Origin: Tanytarsus gracilentus | Taxonomy: Eukaryota > Arthropoda > Insecta > Diptera > Chironomidae | Length of the DNA stretch: 64,000 bases | Assembly (NCBI GenBank): GCA_038502055.1 | Contig: JAXRKN010000030.1 | Coordinates: 124,001-188,000, forward strand | Direction of reading: 5' to 3' | Shown here: piece after piece, positions 1 to 11,523 of the stretch | Layout: each line of letters begins with the position of its first letter | Position numbering within the stretch: position 1 is the first letter of the stretch | Notes under the pieces: model-generated | The model's database searches: none | The model's input: only the letters and a program-made list of their open reading frames with translations | What the model was told of the DNA's origin: nothing | Program-made: the position numbers and the translations under genes

Positions 1-11
1 TTTTTGTCTAG

Positions 12-804
12 CACGTTCGATTTATTGTTACGAGTGCGACAGGTAATGCCGGAAATGTCTCTCATTTTTCTGTTAGAATTGTTGATATTTTTTTGAAATT
101 TAGTTGGACCGATGCACGCTGTAAAGATCCTTTCAATTATACGGCCTTGCCGAGAGACCAACCGCCATTGATGGTGAGTAGAATTAAATTTCAATAATGT
201 TTTTATAATTTTTTAACTTCTTCCTCACACAGACTTGTAATGGTTGTTGTGTCAAGATGGTGCGACATGCAAAAACTCGTAAGTTTCATTAATTCCACAA
301 GGCTCAAAAAAATATGAAAAAACTTCTTTCATTCTTTTTCAGCTTATGAAGTTGTTCGAAGGTAAAATTCCATTAAAATCGCTTTCTACAAAAATGAATA
401 AATTTAAATGATCTTGACCTTTTTTATCACCACTCGCAAAATTTTATGTTCCTCATTTTAATTTTAGGTTGTGTACATCACAATTGCAGATAAACTTGTT
501 CATGGTTGATGTAAGAATTTAATTTTTGAATTAACTTAAAAATTTTGTGATAATATTTTAATTAATTTTCACTTTTATAGCACGTGTGTATGCAGGAAAG
601 TTCTGGCACTGGTCATATGGTAATTACTAATGTCTTAAGCCCAAAACATATTTTTCTAACTAAATTTTTACTTTCTAATTTTAGTGCTTTTGTGAAGATG
701 ACTTATGCAACGATGGCATTAGTCTAGCAATATTCTCGAGCAAACAATTAATTCTTGTCATGACATTAACACTGCTAAGTTTCACTATTCGACTCTTTAG
801 ATAA
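12..804 (+). CDS. qvr: quiver/sleepless Ly6 protein, 3' part
   Basis: Seven coding exons are readable: 12-42, 104-173, 233-278, 343-361, 468-510, 581-619 and 685-804. All have GT/AG borders and matching phase; the 5' end with the signal peptide lies upstream of the window. The product carries the Ly6/uPAR cysteine pattern (CYEC, CNGCCVKMV, CTSQLQ, HVCMQ, CFCEDDLCN) followed by a hydrophobic tail suited to GPI attachment. From memory, the segments WTDARCKDPFNYTALPRDQP and QLQINLFMVDHVCM match Drosophila quiver/sleepless nearly residue for residue. That protein is known to be a neuronal GPI-anchored regulator of Shaker potassium channels and nicotinic receptors, and it promotes sleep. Exon 343-361 is a 19-nt microexon. 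The divergent C-terminal tail after the CFC motif is normal for this family. Confidence 0.93.
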
Positions 805-3800
805 GAAACTTCACAATTTTATAATTTTTTTTTGAGAATGAGAGCTTTATTAGATGAACGAACATGAAAAAATGATGAAACATAAAAATTTTGTATGATT
901 AATCAAAAAAATAATACCTAAAAATGTTTAGCATGAAATGCTTGATGAATTTGGTTTGTGATTTGCTTGAATAGTTAGAAAATAATTTTTTTCTTTTAAA
1001 GAATATTTTAGAGTTTGTTATGTAGTTAAAAAGTTTTTTAATGAAATTGAAAAAATTCTATTTTTCACATTTGATAATTTTTTGTTTGTAGTTTAGAGAA
1101 AAGGGTGAAACACTAAGATTTAAAAATGGAAAATAATTTTCTACTTTTTGTCTTGAAATTTTTATAAAAAATATTTTTAATCTTCACTTCAACTAAAGAA
1201 TTCTATAAAAAATCTTTAACAGAAAAATTTTCATGAGCTCAATTTAAAATTTAAAATCAACGCAAATAAAAGTATAAAAAATACTTTAATGTTAAAAGTT
1301 ATGTCCGTATATGAAAAAAATACTCACTAACCAGAGTGTTATAAAAAATTAATTGAGATAAAAAAAATTTGTCATCCAGGTGTGAACTTTATGAGTGATT
1401 AAGGATGAGAATATTTAATTAATTCTTTGGAAAGAGATGCCATCGTAATTAATTTTAAAACTTAAAAAATAAGCTTAGGAATTTATCACTGAAACTTTAC
1501 AAATTTTTTGCTAGAATATCATGAGAAAATTTTTAACAAAAAAGTGGAAATGAAGGTTGAAAAAGAAGTTTTGAATTTAATTTTAAATTAATTAAATATT
1601 TTTAAGTTTCTTAAAATTGACGCTAATTGTTAATTGTTTATAGTTTAAAAATCACTAAATTTTTTAAGTAGATTTTAAAGCGTCAATTTTATGATTTGTA
1701 GAAGTTTGCACATTTTTTAATTTTTTATTTGGTCCAAAGTTGAAAATTCTATCTTTAAATTTTCTTGTAAAAATTCTTTTTCTACTTCTTAAAAAAATGC
1801 AACAAAAAATCTTTTCCTCACTAATCTTTAAACAAAACTGCACAGGTTTTCTTCGCAAATATAAAAGCATAGCCTTTTTATAGAACTTCACTAAAAATAG
1901 CCAAAGATGAATTTTTTAATTGCGAGATCGACTCTAAAGGACCAAAACTTGCTGTTTGACATCAAGGAGAGAAAAGCGAATGGCGAAAAACCTCGAAGGA
2001 ACTATTCATAGACTTAACGGTGAATGAAAAAATTTATCTAATTTTTTAGATGAATTTTTTGTCAAAATTCCTTCGAAAAATTTCATTCATCAAATTTTGT
2101 TAAATTTACTAAAAAAAAATCTCGCTCTCGCTTGCTGGAAAAAGCTTTTCGACTTTCATTGATGCAGCAAAATGAAAATTTGATTGTTCACGAGCGTCTC
2201 GCATAACATAGACCTTAACTTTCCCGTAATTTTGAACCAATCCTATCCCGACCCTTGACTTAAAAAACCAATTTGACTATATGAAATTATGCTTTTACAC
2301 ATACGACCACTTGCTAGACATTTTTCTCCATATGCTCGTTCAACCGCGCCCTCAAAAAGCGAAACAAGTTTTTGCACCACCATCCGAATCCGAGTACCGC
2401 CAATGAGCAGCTTTTGTTAACAAAAAAATTATTTCTAAAATACTTCAAATGAACGAGAGAAAAAGTTGCACGAAAAAATGCTAAAATGAGGTTGAAAGTT
2501 TCATTGAAGAAGAATTTTGGACTTTTGAATGATTCAGAGAGGTTTAAATTTGCTTTGAAATTTAAATCAACTTCATCAAAAGCACCATCGGATCTAAAAC
2601 TGCCTTCAAACCTTCGTCAAAGGAGTGAAAAACAAGAAAAATATTTTTACCTCTCTTGTCCAACTTAACTTTAAACCTCATCGTCGCAAAGCAGCCAACG
2701 AATCACGAAATGCAGCTTCAGAGCAACTGACTAGCAGTTAAAATCATTGACCATGAATCACGATCGAATTTGGAATCTACTGGATGTTCTAAAAAAATAA
2801 AAATATCAACGTTTGATGTTAAAAATAGATTAGAAGAGTAAATTTAAAAAGGAAAAATGGTTGGAGTGGAATTTTCAAAGTAAAACAAATTTCTAAAATT
2901 AAAATTTTATCTTTTTTTAAATTTAAAGTTAAATTTAAATAATTTTTTCTAAAATTGGATTTTTAACAAATTTAAAAAATTAAAAATAATAATTTTGAAC
3001 TTTGCAGACAAGTTTTGAAAATTATGAAAAGAAATTTTCTTTTTTAACATCTTTAAATTATTTAAATAATTTTTAATCTCAGCACTCAGAACTTTATTAA
3101 AATTCCACTTGAAATTCTTTTCCACCATCACTCGAAAAAAGGAAATCTTCAAATCTAAATGTCATTCAATGGTATGCAGAAGAGATTTTTAAAGACTTCT
3201 CTCTCAAATTTCAATGTCACAAAAAAGAATTTAATGAAAGCACTTTAATGTAAACACAAACACACTGACTCTATCTCTCTCCAAAAAATAACACTCTCTC
3301 ATGAAAAAACCACAGCAATGCTGCTTCCAATAAATATTTCACAATTAATTGAAAAGACACCAAAAAAGGCAAAAATAATGAAACATTTCACAGCTTGACA
3401 CTGAAAACACAAAACATGACTTTCTTGATGAATTGTTGTAAAACGATAATAAAAATGTCCAAAATGAAACCGCTGAAAAGATTTTTTAGATTGTAAGGAA
3501 TTCAATAAAAAGCTGTCATGAAATTTCGAAATTGTGAGTTCATTAAATGCATGCCATGAAAATCTTTTCCAGCTCGACTTTTGATTGATTTTTATTTGTT
3601 TTTAATGCCGAAAAGTTTTTTCATCGCTTTGCGACAATTTTTTGGCACCGGAATTCAAATTTGTTGCTGTCTAAAAACAAAAGGTAAGAAAATTAAATTT
3701 GGGGAAAAATAATTGAAGCAACAAATTGAGGATTTGTGATGGAAAATCAGATGAATATTTTATTTAAATCGTCGTTATTTTCCAATAAAAATAATTTTTA

Positions 3801-4195
3801 AAATTGTCTCAATCAAGCACACGATCGAATTTCACCAATTACCACTAACTACCTGAATTATGGCTCATAAATTGCTTAATGGTGATCATAAAAAATTCCA
3901 CATAATTATTTCATTGTCGGCTCCTTAGCGATGAAAATTTACATGCAAAATAAAACAAACAAATAAGAGAGAGAAATTTTCTCACTTCTGCGCTCTTAAA
4001 ATTAATTTTTCACCACATTTTTCTCTTCAAAATTGTATTTACCAACACAGATGTAAAATGCATTTCATTAAATTAATTCATAAATATTGCAACGCCGGCT
4101 TTCAGTCGCTCATTCATAATTTTGTGGTTGACGGGATCAAAAGTTATCTCTTAAAAAATTAAATTAAATTGCGCAGAACAATCAAAAAGTGAAAG
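805..4195. other. Intergenic AT-rich DNA, no gene seen
   Basis: Between the end of qvr and the fibulin start I see no coding exon with splice support. The short open frames are lysine/phenylalanine-rich or low in complexity, as expected by chance. The stretch around 2200-2420 is less AT-rich than its surroundings and could be regulatory, but no motif identifies it. Confidence 0.5.
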
Positions 4196-7100
4196 ATGAG
4201 CCAAATTTACCGGCTCTTGTTGCTTTATGCATGTGCTGTTAAGCTATTAGAAGGAAGAGGTAAAAAATAATTAGTTAATTAATTAAATTAAATTTAATTC
4301 ATTCACTTTACGTTAAATTAATTTCTTTTTTGAAAAAAGTCAAAAAAATTGTTAAACTACAAGTGTTTTAGATTATGATTTTCCTTTACTGTCAATTTGA
4401 GTTACAAATTTTTTAAATAATCACATTTTTAAAATACTATTGAAGTTAATTGCTAGATAATTGATTTTAAAACAAAATTTACTACGTCTAAAAACATATA
4501 CGTTTCGGAAAGTAGCTACTTAAGACCTTAACGTGAAAAATAATTAAATTTAATAAGAAAAATCTTATAAATTAATTTTTTTTTAAATTTTTAACAAAAT
4601 TACTTTAATTAATTTTCAGAATTAAATCTCGCAGAAATTACAAGAAACTCAGTCATCAGCGATTGCTGTACTTTTGGCACTCAATTTGGCTTCAACACCT
4701 TAACATCTTGCGCTTACATAAAATCTTACGATTTTTCTACGATTCCTGCAAAATATCACCAAGATTGTCGAGACAGAATGGTGAAATGTTGTAATACAAA
4801 ACGACTCCAATTATGCAATGAAGGATCATATGGCGCAAAACACGTTCAAAACTGTAACCATAGAACCGGAATGTGGAAAGTAAGTTGAATGTGAAGTCAG
4901 CAAAATATATTTGAATATCTTTTTGAGGGATATTTGACCATTTCCTATCGTCCATAACAAAAATTGTGGTCACGATTTAGAAAAAATTTTGCATTTATTG
5001 TTTATTTTATTTTCAGTTGTGCTGCAATGCATGCAAAAAAGGACTTGAAAATGCAGAGAATGGCGAAAACTGCAATGACAAATTCATTGAAGGAGGAAAA
5101 TTTCCAACGGCGGCTTTTTTAGAATGCTGCAATGAAGAAACTTCGAATTTACTTTCATCTGAAGAAGAAAACTCAGCAATTGAAATGACTCTCGATTACG
5201 AAAGTTCACGAGAGACTTTAAATGACTATTTTGACTCACAAGAACCTCTTGAAGCACTTGCTGAAAGTAAAAACGATAAGAATGATTTATTCGAAATGGT
5301 TAAAAATCTTTTAGCTATTAAGCAAGATCAATATCTCAGTGGATGTAAACCAAATCACGGATGTGAATTTGCTTGTTTTTTGAAAGATGGAAAAGAAACT
5401 TGCACATGTCCTGAAAATTATGTATTAGCTTCTGATGATAAATCTTGCTGTAAATCAATTTACGAAGAGCGAAGAGGAGGCAAAGAGATCACAATCAAAC
5501 CACCAATGAAGAAATGCCCAACCGAATATTGTGAGGAATTGAATGAGTGCAAAATCAGAAATAATGCGTGCGGTGATAATTTAGATTGCGTAAAAACGGT
5601 TGGAAGTTTTCATTGCGTTCCCAGAAGTGTTTGTAAGCAAGGTTTTAGATTTGATGTGGAGAAAAGAAAATGCATTGGTAAGTTTATTTTTTGTCTTCAA
5701 TATAAATTATATTTTTACTCATTTTGAATACTTAAAAAATTAATTACTTACATTTTTAATTTTAAGACATCAACGAATGCTCAGAAAATACACATGACTG
5801 TCGCTGTGATGAGCTTTGCATCAATAATGAAGGCAGTTACAAATGCAAAGCTTTCTGTCAAGTTGATCATCCATTCTGTGAAATTGAAAAAAGTTTAGTC
5901 CCTCTAGATTATTCGCCTGAACCAAAAACTACAACATCGACGACTTCGAGACCTCAAACAACAACAAAAAGAATTAAAACTTGTGAAATTTCATCATCTA
6001 CAAGTGAAGAATTTTGTCCACGTGAGTTTAATTTATTTCATTAAATCTCAAACTTTAATTTATTTTTAACTTTTAGCATCTCACGAATGTGATTCAGATT
6101 TTGATTGTAAAACAAATTTTATTTGCGTAACAAACGACGACATTCGATCATGTCAAGAGAAAACTTGTGATTTAGGATTTGAGTTGATCGATGGAAAATG
6201 TGTAGATATTGACGAATGTGAGAGAGATCCTCTAATATGTCCAAGCAGTTTTGACTGTATCAACAGAAAAGGTTCCCATGTGTGCGTTTTAAAAACATGC
6301 GAGTTGGGTTATTCACTTGATAAAGATGGAATTTGTCATGACATCAATGAGTGCTTGCTTAAAATTGACGAGTGTCAAAATTCAGTGTGTCATAACACCG
6401 AAGGATCGTACGAGTGTCACTGTGATGATGGATTTGTGAAAGATTATTTTGATGATTTTAAGTGCGAAGATTTCGATGAGTGCAAAGAGAATAATCGATG
6501 CGATCAAAATTGCGTCAACACGCCCGGATCTTATTATTGCTCTTGTAGACATGGGTTCATTTTAAGTTCTGACAAAAGAACTTGTCAAGATGAGGATGAA
6601 TGTTTATCAAATCCATGTCCAAAAACAGCAAACTGCATAAATTTTTTCGGATCTTACGAATGTGAAAGAATAGTCTGTGATTCTGGTTTCATTTTAAACG
6701 ACGAAGGAAAATGCGAAGATCTCGATGAATGTTCACAGTTAAATGATTGCTTTAATGGCGATTGTAGAAACACTTTTGGATCTTATAATTGCCAGTGCCA
6801 TGAAGGTTTCGAAAATGATCAAGATGACGATAAAATTTGCAATGATATCAATGAGTGCAAAAGTTCTCACGATTGCTCGCATAATTGTGTAAACACCCCT
6901 GGGAGTTATGTCTGTGAATGTCGAGATGGTTATGAGCTTGAAAGTGATGGACAATTTTGTAGAGATATAAACGAGTGTTCAAATTTTCCTTGCAAGCGAA
7001 GTGAAGAATGTGAAAATGTTCCTGGAACTTTTAAATGTAATCCAATAAAATGTCAGCCAGGATTTGAATTCGATTCATTTTATGATTGTGTTGATATTGA

Positions 7101-9006
7101 TGAATGTACAATAACTAATACGACTTGTCTGCATGGGACTTGCATCAACACTATTGGAAGTTATCGATGTGAATGTGGTGAAGGTTTGAAATTAAATCAA
7201 GATCAAACGTGCGTCGATGTTGATGAGTGTGAGGAAAACAATAATCTTTGTATGCACGACTGTCGAAACATTTTCAAATCATATTACTGCACATGCCGTC
7301 GTGGATTTAATCTAAATAATGATGGAAGAACTTGCTCTGATATCGATGAGTGTAAGGAAAAAATTCATAAATGTAGAAATGATCAAACATGTGTCAATAG
7401 AGTTGGTGGATTTAATTGTGTCAATAAATGTGAGAAAAAACGTAAGTGCAAACCATTCGATATTATGTACCCAACAACGACAACAACAACAACAACAACA
7501 ACAACTCCAATTCCTGAAAATCCTTGCTTCATGCAGTGTCGAAGTAAGTCAAAGATTTTTTAAAAGAAAATATTTGAATTAAATTTTAAAATTTATTTTT
7601 TATTCAAATTGCAGCTGATTTTTGTCAAACCGACTCGGACTGTCAACCCGGCACAAAATGTATCGGTAAATTCAAAAAACAATGCAGAAGAAGAATTAAA
7701 TGCAAGCGAGGATTGAGACTCAATGTAGAACTTAATCGATGTCAAGACATAAATGAATGCTTAGAAGGTCTTCACAATTGCATTGGAGGTGAAATTTGTG
7801 AAAATACCATGGGAAGTTTTCGATGCATTGAAAAATATTATGAAAGTCGCGGGGTTCCACCTTGCAGATTTATGCCTCAAGTCACGACCACAACTTCCAA
7901 TCCTTGCCTGGTGACAACGACAAGTACAAGAAGACCTATGTGTCCACCTGGATATAAACGCAACAAACGAGGGGCAAGTTGTGTTGGTGAGTTTAAAAAA
8001 ATTATAAAATTTAATTTATTTTTTAAATTATAAATTTCTTTCAAATTTTTTTCATAGAAGCCAATCCATGCGATATAAATCCATGCAAAATAGACGAAAA
8101 ATGTTCAAACGAAAATGGAACTGCAAAGTGCTTAAAAACCATTTGTTCACCCGGATCAGAATTAAAAGATGGCATTTGTGTAGACGTTAATGAATGCAAT
8201 TTAAATCCTTGCATTGGTGAATGTGTGAACACTCTCGGCTCTTACAAATGTTTTTGTATGAAAGGATTTAAAAGGAATGGAAATCTCTGTGAAGGTGAAT
8301 GAAAGAATTTAATTTAATTTGTTGAAATTTATTAAAAATAATTTTAGACATCAATGAATGTTCCGACCCAAAGATTTGTCGGCATCTTGGCCAGCACTCA
8401 GAATGTCTCAACACTATTGGCGGCTACGAATGTTTCAATAGAACTTGTGATGAAGGTTACAAAATGATGCCAAACTTAAAGACTAAGTAAGAAAATGAAA
8501 TTAAATTTATTTTAACTCAATTTTAATTTTTTCATTTAGAAATTGTCATTTAATCAAACAATGTCATCATTTTGATTCGAATTGTGAAATGAAACCGCAT
8601 TTAATTAGTGAAGTTTTCATATCAATGCGTTCGAACATCACCGAAGAGCGAGAACTTTTCTCATCAAAATTCAATTTGAATGTGGAAGCTAAAATTGACA
8701 AATTTACAGCTAAACCTGAGGAAGGAGTTGAGAAAGCAGATCAAAGTGACTTTGGGTTCGTTTAAAATAAAAAAATTATTCATTTTTTAATTTATAAAAT
8801 ATTTTAGAGTAACATCAAGAGCAGAAACTTTCAGCCTTAGTTCACTTAAACCACTTTTTGGACCACAACAAATTGAAATTGAGATTTTGGTTTCAGTTTA
8901 TGGAAAGACAGGAAAAGTTTATTATCAGAAAATTCAACGAATTTCGATTATTGTCAGTAAATTCACGGCAAGCAGCTATGTCAACAATTTGAAGGTTGAT
9001 GAATGA
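4196..9006 (+). CDS. Fibulin-type calcium-binding EGF matrix protein
   Basis: Ten exons join in phase to 1289 residues: 4196-4259, 4620-4879, 5017-5677, 5767-6021, 6077-7543, 7615-7986, 8058-8294, 8348-8486, 8540-8755 and 8808-9006. Residues 1 to about 20 are a signal peptide. Residues about 30-150 hold cysteine pairs (DCCTFG, KCCNTK, LCCNACKKG, ECCNEE) like the anaphylatoxin-like modules of fibulin-1/2. An acidic stretch follows, then about 14-15 EGF modules, most beginning D-(I/V/F/L/E)-(D/N)-E-C, the calcium-binding EGF signature; ten lie in exon 6077-7543. Threonine-rich linkers occur near 5940 and 7474. The last 140 residues are cysteine-poor and match the fibulin C-terminal module. Fibulins are secreted basement-membrane and elastic-matrix proteins. 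Fibulin-1 is the likely relative, judging by the anaphylatoxin-like modules and C-terminus, but the exact orthologue is not settled here. Confidence 0.93.
7474..7515 (+). repeat. ACA/ACG repeat encoding a threonine tract
   Basis: A short in-frame trinucleotide repeat within the fibulin coding region gives about eleven consecutive threonines before a PIPEN linker. Such tracts are mutable in length and probable mucin-type O-glycosylation sites. Confidence 0.85.
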
Positions 9007-9189
9007 AAAATAATTTTAAAAGAAACATTTTGTCATTTTTAACATTAAAATATTCGTAGACTTTTTTATATTGGAAATTAAGTGTCCTCTTTTTTGCTGT
9101 ATTGGTTTTAGTTAAAATTAAAATAATTTCAAAATAAAATTTTTCGCTTTATTTGCAGTCAATTTTTATTCCGTTTCAATTTCAATTTT

Positions 9190-9626
9190 TTAATATAATT
9201 TATGATGAGCATGTCCGATTTTCTCGACCTTAGCATGGAATCCAGTTTTTCCATCAGCATGATAGCTAACAACACGTTTAGTTCCATCAGCTTCATCTAA
9301 AGTGTATTCACCAACAACTTTGTCACCATCACGATGCTCCCATTGACTCTTGTGGTCATGAGTATGTGGATCATGAACACCATATTCAAATTTATAGGCT
9401 GGATAATGATGATAATCGCCACCATATGAACCTGAAGAAAGTTCAGACTCGCCACTTAATCCTGAACTTTCATATCCGCCTTGTTGGAATTTATCAGTAC
9501 GCTTCACATAACTTGTCGAGTGAGCGGCGACAACTGATAAAATTGCGAGTGCGATTGTCAACTGTGAAAAAATTTGATTTTCATATTTAAATATATTTTA
9601 ATAATTTTAAAACTTACACGAAACAT
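9190..9626 (-). CDS. RR-2 cuticle protein (copy 1)
   Basis: Two exons, 9626-9618 (coding only Met-Phe-Arg) and 9561-9190, give 126 residues. A signal peptide (LTIALAILSVVAAHS) precedes a Gly/Ser-rich linker and a Rebers-Riddiford RR-2 chitin-binding core (YKFEYGVHDPHTHDHKSQ, RDGDKVVGEYTLDEADGTKR, GFHAKVEK) and a His-rich end. RR-2 proteins bind chitin and build hard exocuticle. The intron splitting the signal peptide after a tiny first exon is usual for this family. A TATA box lies 77-83 bp upstream of the ATG. The gene is an inverted near-duplicate of the copy at 10983-11420; the products appear to differ at one linker residue (Glu here, Ala there). Confidence 0.95.
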
Positions 9627-9702
9627 TTTATTTTTTTTTTTTTACTTCTTTAGGTTTTGAACACTAAAACTTGATTGATGAATTTCAAGAACTCAAAACG
9701 CA

Positions 9703-9709
9703 TTTTATA
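9703..9709 (-). promoter_or_regulatory. TATA box of cuticle gene copy 1
   Basis: TATAAAA on the minus strand in the context CGAGTATAAAATGCG. The same context stands before the inverted twin gene at 10899. Confidence 0.7.
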
Positions 9710-9841
9710 CTCGAAAAATAACAATAAGTTGCACCTATAATAATTTGATGCGAGTGCAAAAAACTTTCACAATATGTTTTTGTGTTTTATTCGATAATTT
9801 TTTGCAAAAAGCAATCGAAATTTTCATTGCCATTAATTTTA

Positions 9842-10500
9842 TTAGATATCATAAAGATCAAAATAAGCTTTATAGCACTCTTTGTATACTTTTCCATCAA
9901 CTTTAGCTTCTGAGTGATATAAAACTCGATATCTTCCAGCATTTTGTGGCGGTATTGTTTGCAAAAACAACTCAGATGGTGAGGCTGTTATATGGTCAAA
10001 AATTGCATCTGACTAAAATTTTGTTTAAATTAGAAAAAAAAAATATTTAAAACTTCTCAAAATTACCCCAGCAGCAATTGGACATGGTGGCATTCCTTTG
10101 AAATAAAAAGAAGCGGGACTTAATTTGTCTTGTAAAATTGGACAAATGTCAATGTAAGTTTTTTTCACTTGCAGCAACCATTCACCACGATCGTATTTTT
10201 GAAAGTAAAGTTCAACCCTCCAAGGACTTTTAATTGCTTTATTGAGTCTCATCGTTCCATTAACAATAGTTGTTGTGTCATTTATTTGAATTATATGAAA
10301 ATTAGTAAAGTTGTATAAGATTTCAGGGTTTTCAGGAAAACAAAGCTCCATTTCTGAAAGTTTGAATTATTTTGGATTTTTTTTATTAAATTATTAAATT
10401 TCTCACTCGAGTCAACTACAACAATAAGCTTAGAGACACAAAATTGTTGGAAAAGAAAAATGAAGAAGAAAACTTGAACATTAATAAAATTTTTGTTCAT
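9842..10500 (-). CDS. Secreted DUF1091 / MD-2-like protein
   Basis: Three exons on the minus strand, 10500-10407, 10353-10067 and 10012-9842, join in phase to 183 residues. The N-terminus is a strong signal peptide (VQVFFFIFLFQQFCVSK). The mature part has scattered cysteines (MELC, DICPIL, PPCPIA, KECYKA), a conserved-looking Cys-Pro motif, and a beta-strand-rich pattern (PWRVELYFQKYD, GRYRVLYHSEAKVDGK). This fits DUF1091, an insect family related to MD-2-like lipid-recognition proteins; the ligand is unknown. The gene sits in the spacer between the two arms of the inverted cuticle gene pair. A TATA-like TTTTATA lies at 10552-10558. The related gene is at 28065-28800. The splice structure is well supported; the family name is moderately sure. 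Confidence 0.75.
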
Positions 10501-10898
10501 TTTAGCAACGAAATTAAATTTGTACTAACTTTAATTTGTACTTAATTTCCTTTTTATAGTTATTTTTTTATAATTAAAATTATTAAAAATTAAAAATTGT
10601 AGATTTTATCACAAATCAGCAGATTCGATTTTATCTACGATGGATTTAATTTTATGACATTTTTTTTATTAATGAAACTGCTTTGATAAATTTAAAAAAT
10701 AAAAACTGTTTCTTATTGATTGTAAAAGCAAGAAAATTTATTACCTAATGATTATTTTGCGTTTACACAAATAAAAAAATAAAGTCAAAATGTATTAAAC
10801 TTACACATATGGTTGTTGCTAAAGTTAAAATTGAAACATCATATTTTTTTACGATTTTCGATGAAAGTTGTTGGGTGCAATTTTTGTTATTTTTCGAG

Positions 10899-10905
10899 TA
10901 TAAAA
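10899..10905 (+). promoter_or_regulatory. TATA box of cuticle gene copy 2
   Basis: TATAAAA, 84 bp upstream of the ATG at 10983, in the same context as the mirrored copy at 9703-9709. Confidence 0.7.
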
Positions 10906-10982
10906 TGCGTTTTGAGTTCTTGAAATTCATCAATTAAGTTTTAGTGTTCAAAACCTAAAGAAGTAAAAAAATAAAAAATAAA

Positions 10983-11420
10983 ATGTTTCGTGTAAGTTTT
11001 AAAATTATTAAAAAAATATTAAAATATGAAAATCAAATTTTTTCACAGTTGACAATCGCACTCGCAATTTTATCAGTTGTTGCCGCTCACTCGACAAGTT
11101 ATGTGAAGCGTACTGATAAATTCCAACAAGGCGGATATGAAAGTTCAGGATTAAGTGGCGAGTCTGCACTTTCTTCAGGTTCATATGGTGGCGATTATCA
11201 TCATTATCCAGCCTATAAATTTGAATATGGTGTTCATGATCCACATACTCATGACCACAAGAGTCAATGGGAGCATCGTGATGGTGACAAAGTTGTTGGT
11301 GAATACACTTTAGATGAAGCTGATGGAACTAAACGTGTTGTTAGCTATCATGCTGATGGAAAAACTGGATTCCATGCTAAGGTCGAGAAAATCGGCCATG
11401 CTCATCATAAATTATATTAA
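10983..11420 (+). CDS. RR-2 cuticle protein (copy 2)
   Basis: Exons 10983-10991 (Met-Phe-Arg) and 11049-11420 give 126 residues. The intron is nearly identical to that of copy 1, and the leader, transcription start region and TATA box are also shared. The protein has a signal peptide, a Gly/Ser linker, an RR-2 chitin-binding core and the ending GHAHHKLY. An unspliced frame running through from the ATG would insert intron-coded residues after Val, so the spliced model is preferred. The pair flanks the DUF1091 gene as inverted arms. Function by family: structural protein of chitinous cuticle. Confidence 0.95.
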   Translation: MFRVSFKIIKKILKYENQIFSQLTIALAILSVVAAHSTSYVKRTDKFQQGGYESSGLSGESALSSGSYGGDYHHYPAYKFEYGVHDPHTHDHKSQWEHRDGDKVVGEYTLDEADGTKRVVSYHADGKTGFHAKVEKIGHAHHKLY

Positions 11421-11523
11421 AAAATGAAGGTCACAAATTTATTTTTGGATAAAAAATTGAGAAACGGATTAAAACAAAAAAATATGCAAACTTAAAATTC
11501 CAAATTTTATTTAAATATTTTTT

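Noticed and set aside
6739..6954. Antisense frame in the fibulin gene
   Set aside because: Overlaps strongly supported EGF coding sequence and has no signal or family.
7319..7582. Second frame in the fibulin exon with a poly-Gln tract
   Set aside because: It is the +1 reading of the threonine-coding repeat; the EGF frame is the real one.
9366..9590. Open frame antisense to cuticle copy 1, repeated at 11008-11244, 14069-14266 and 14138-14431
   Set aside because: These are shadows of the conserved RR-2 coding sequence on the other strand or frame; they recur because the core recurs.
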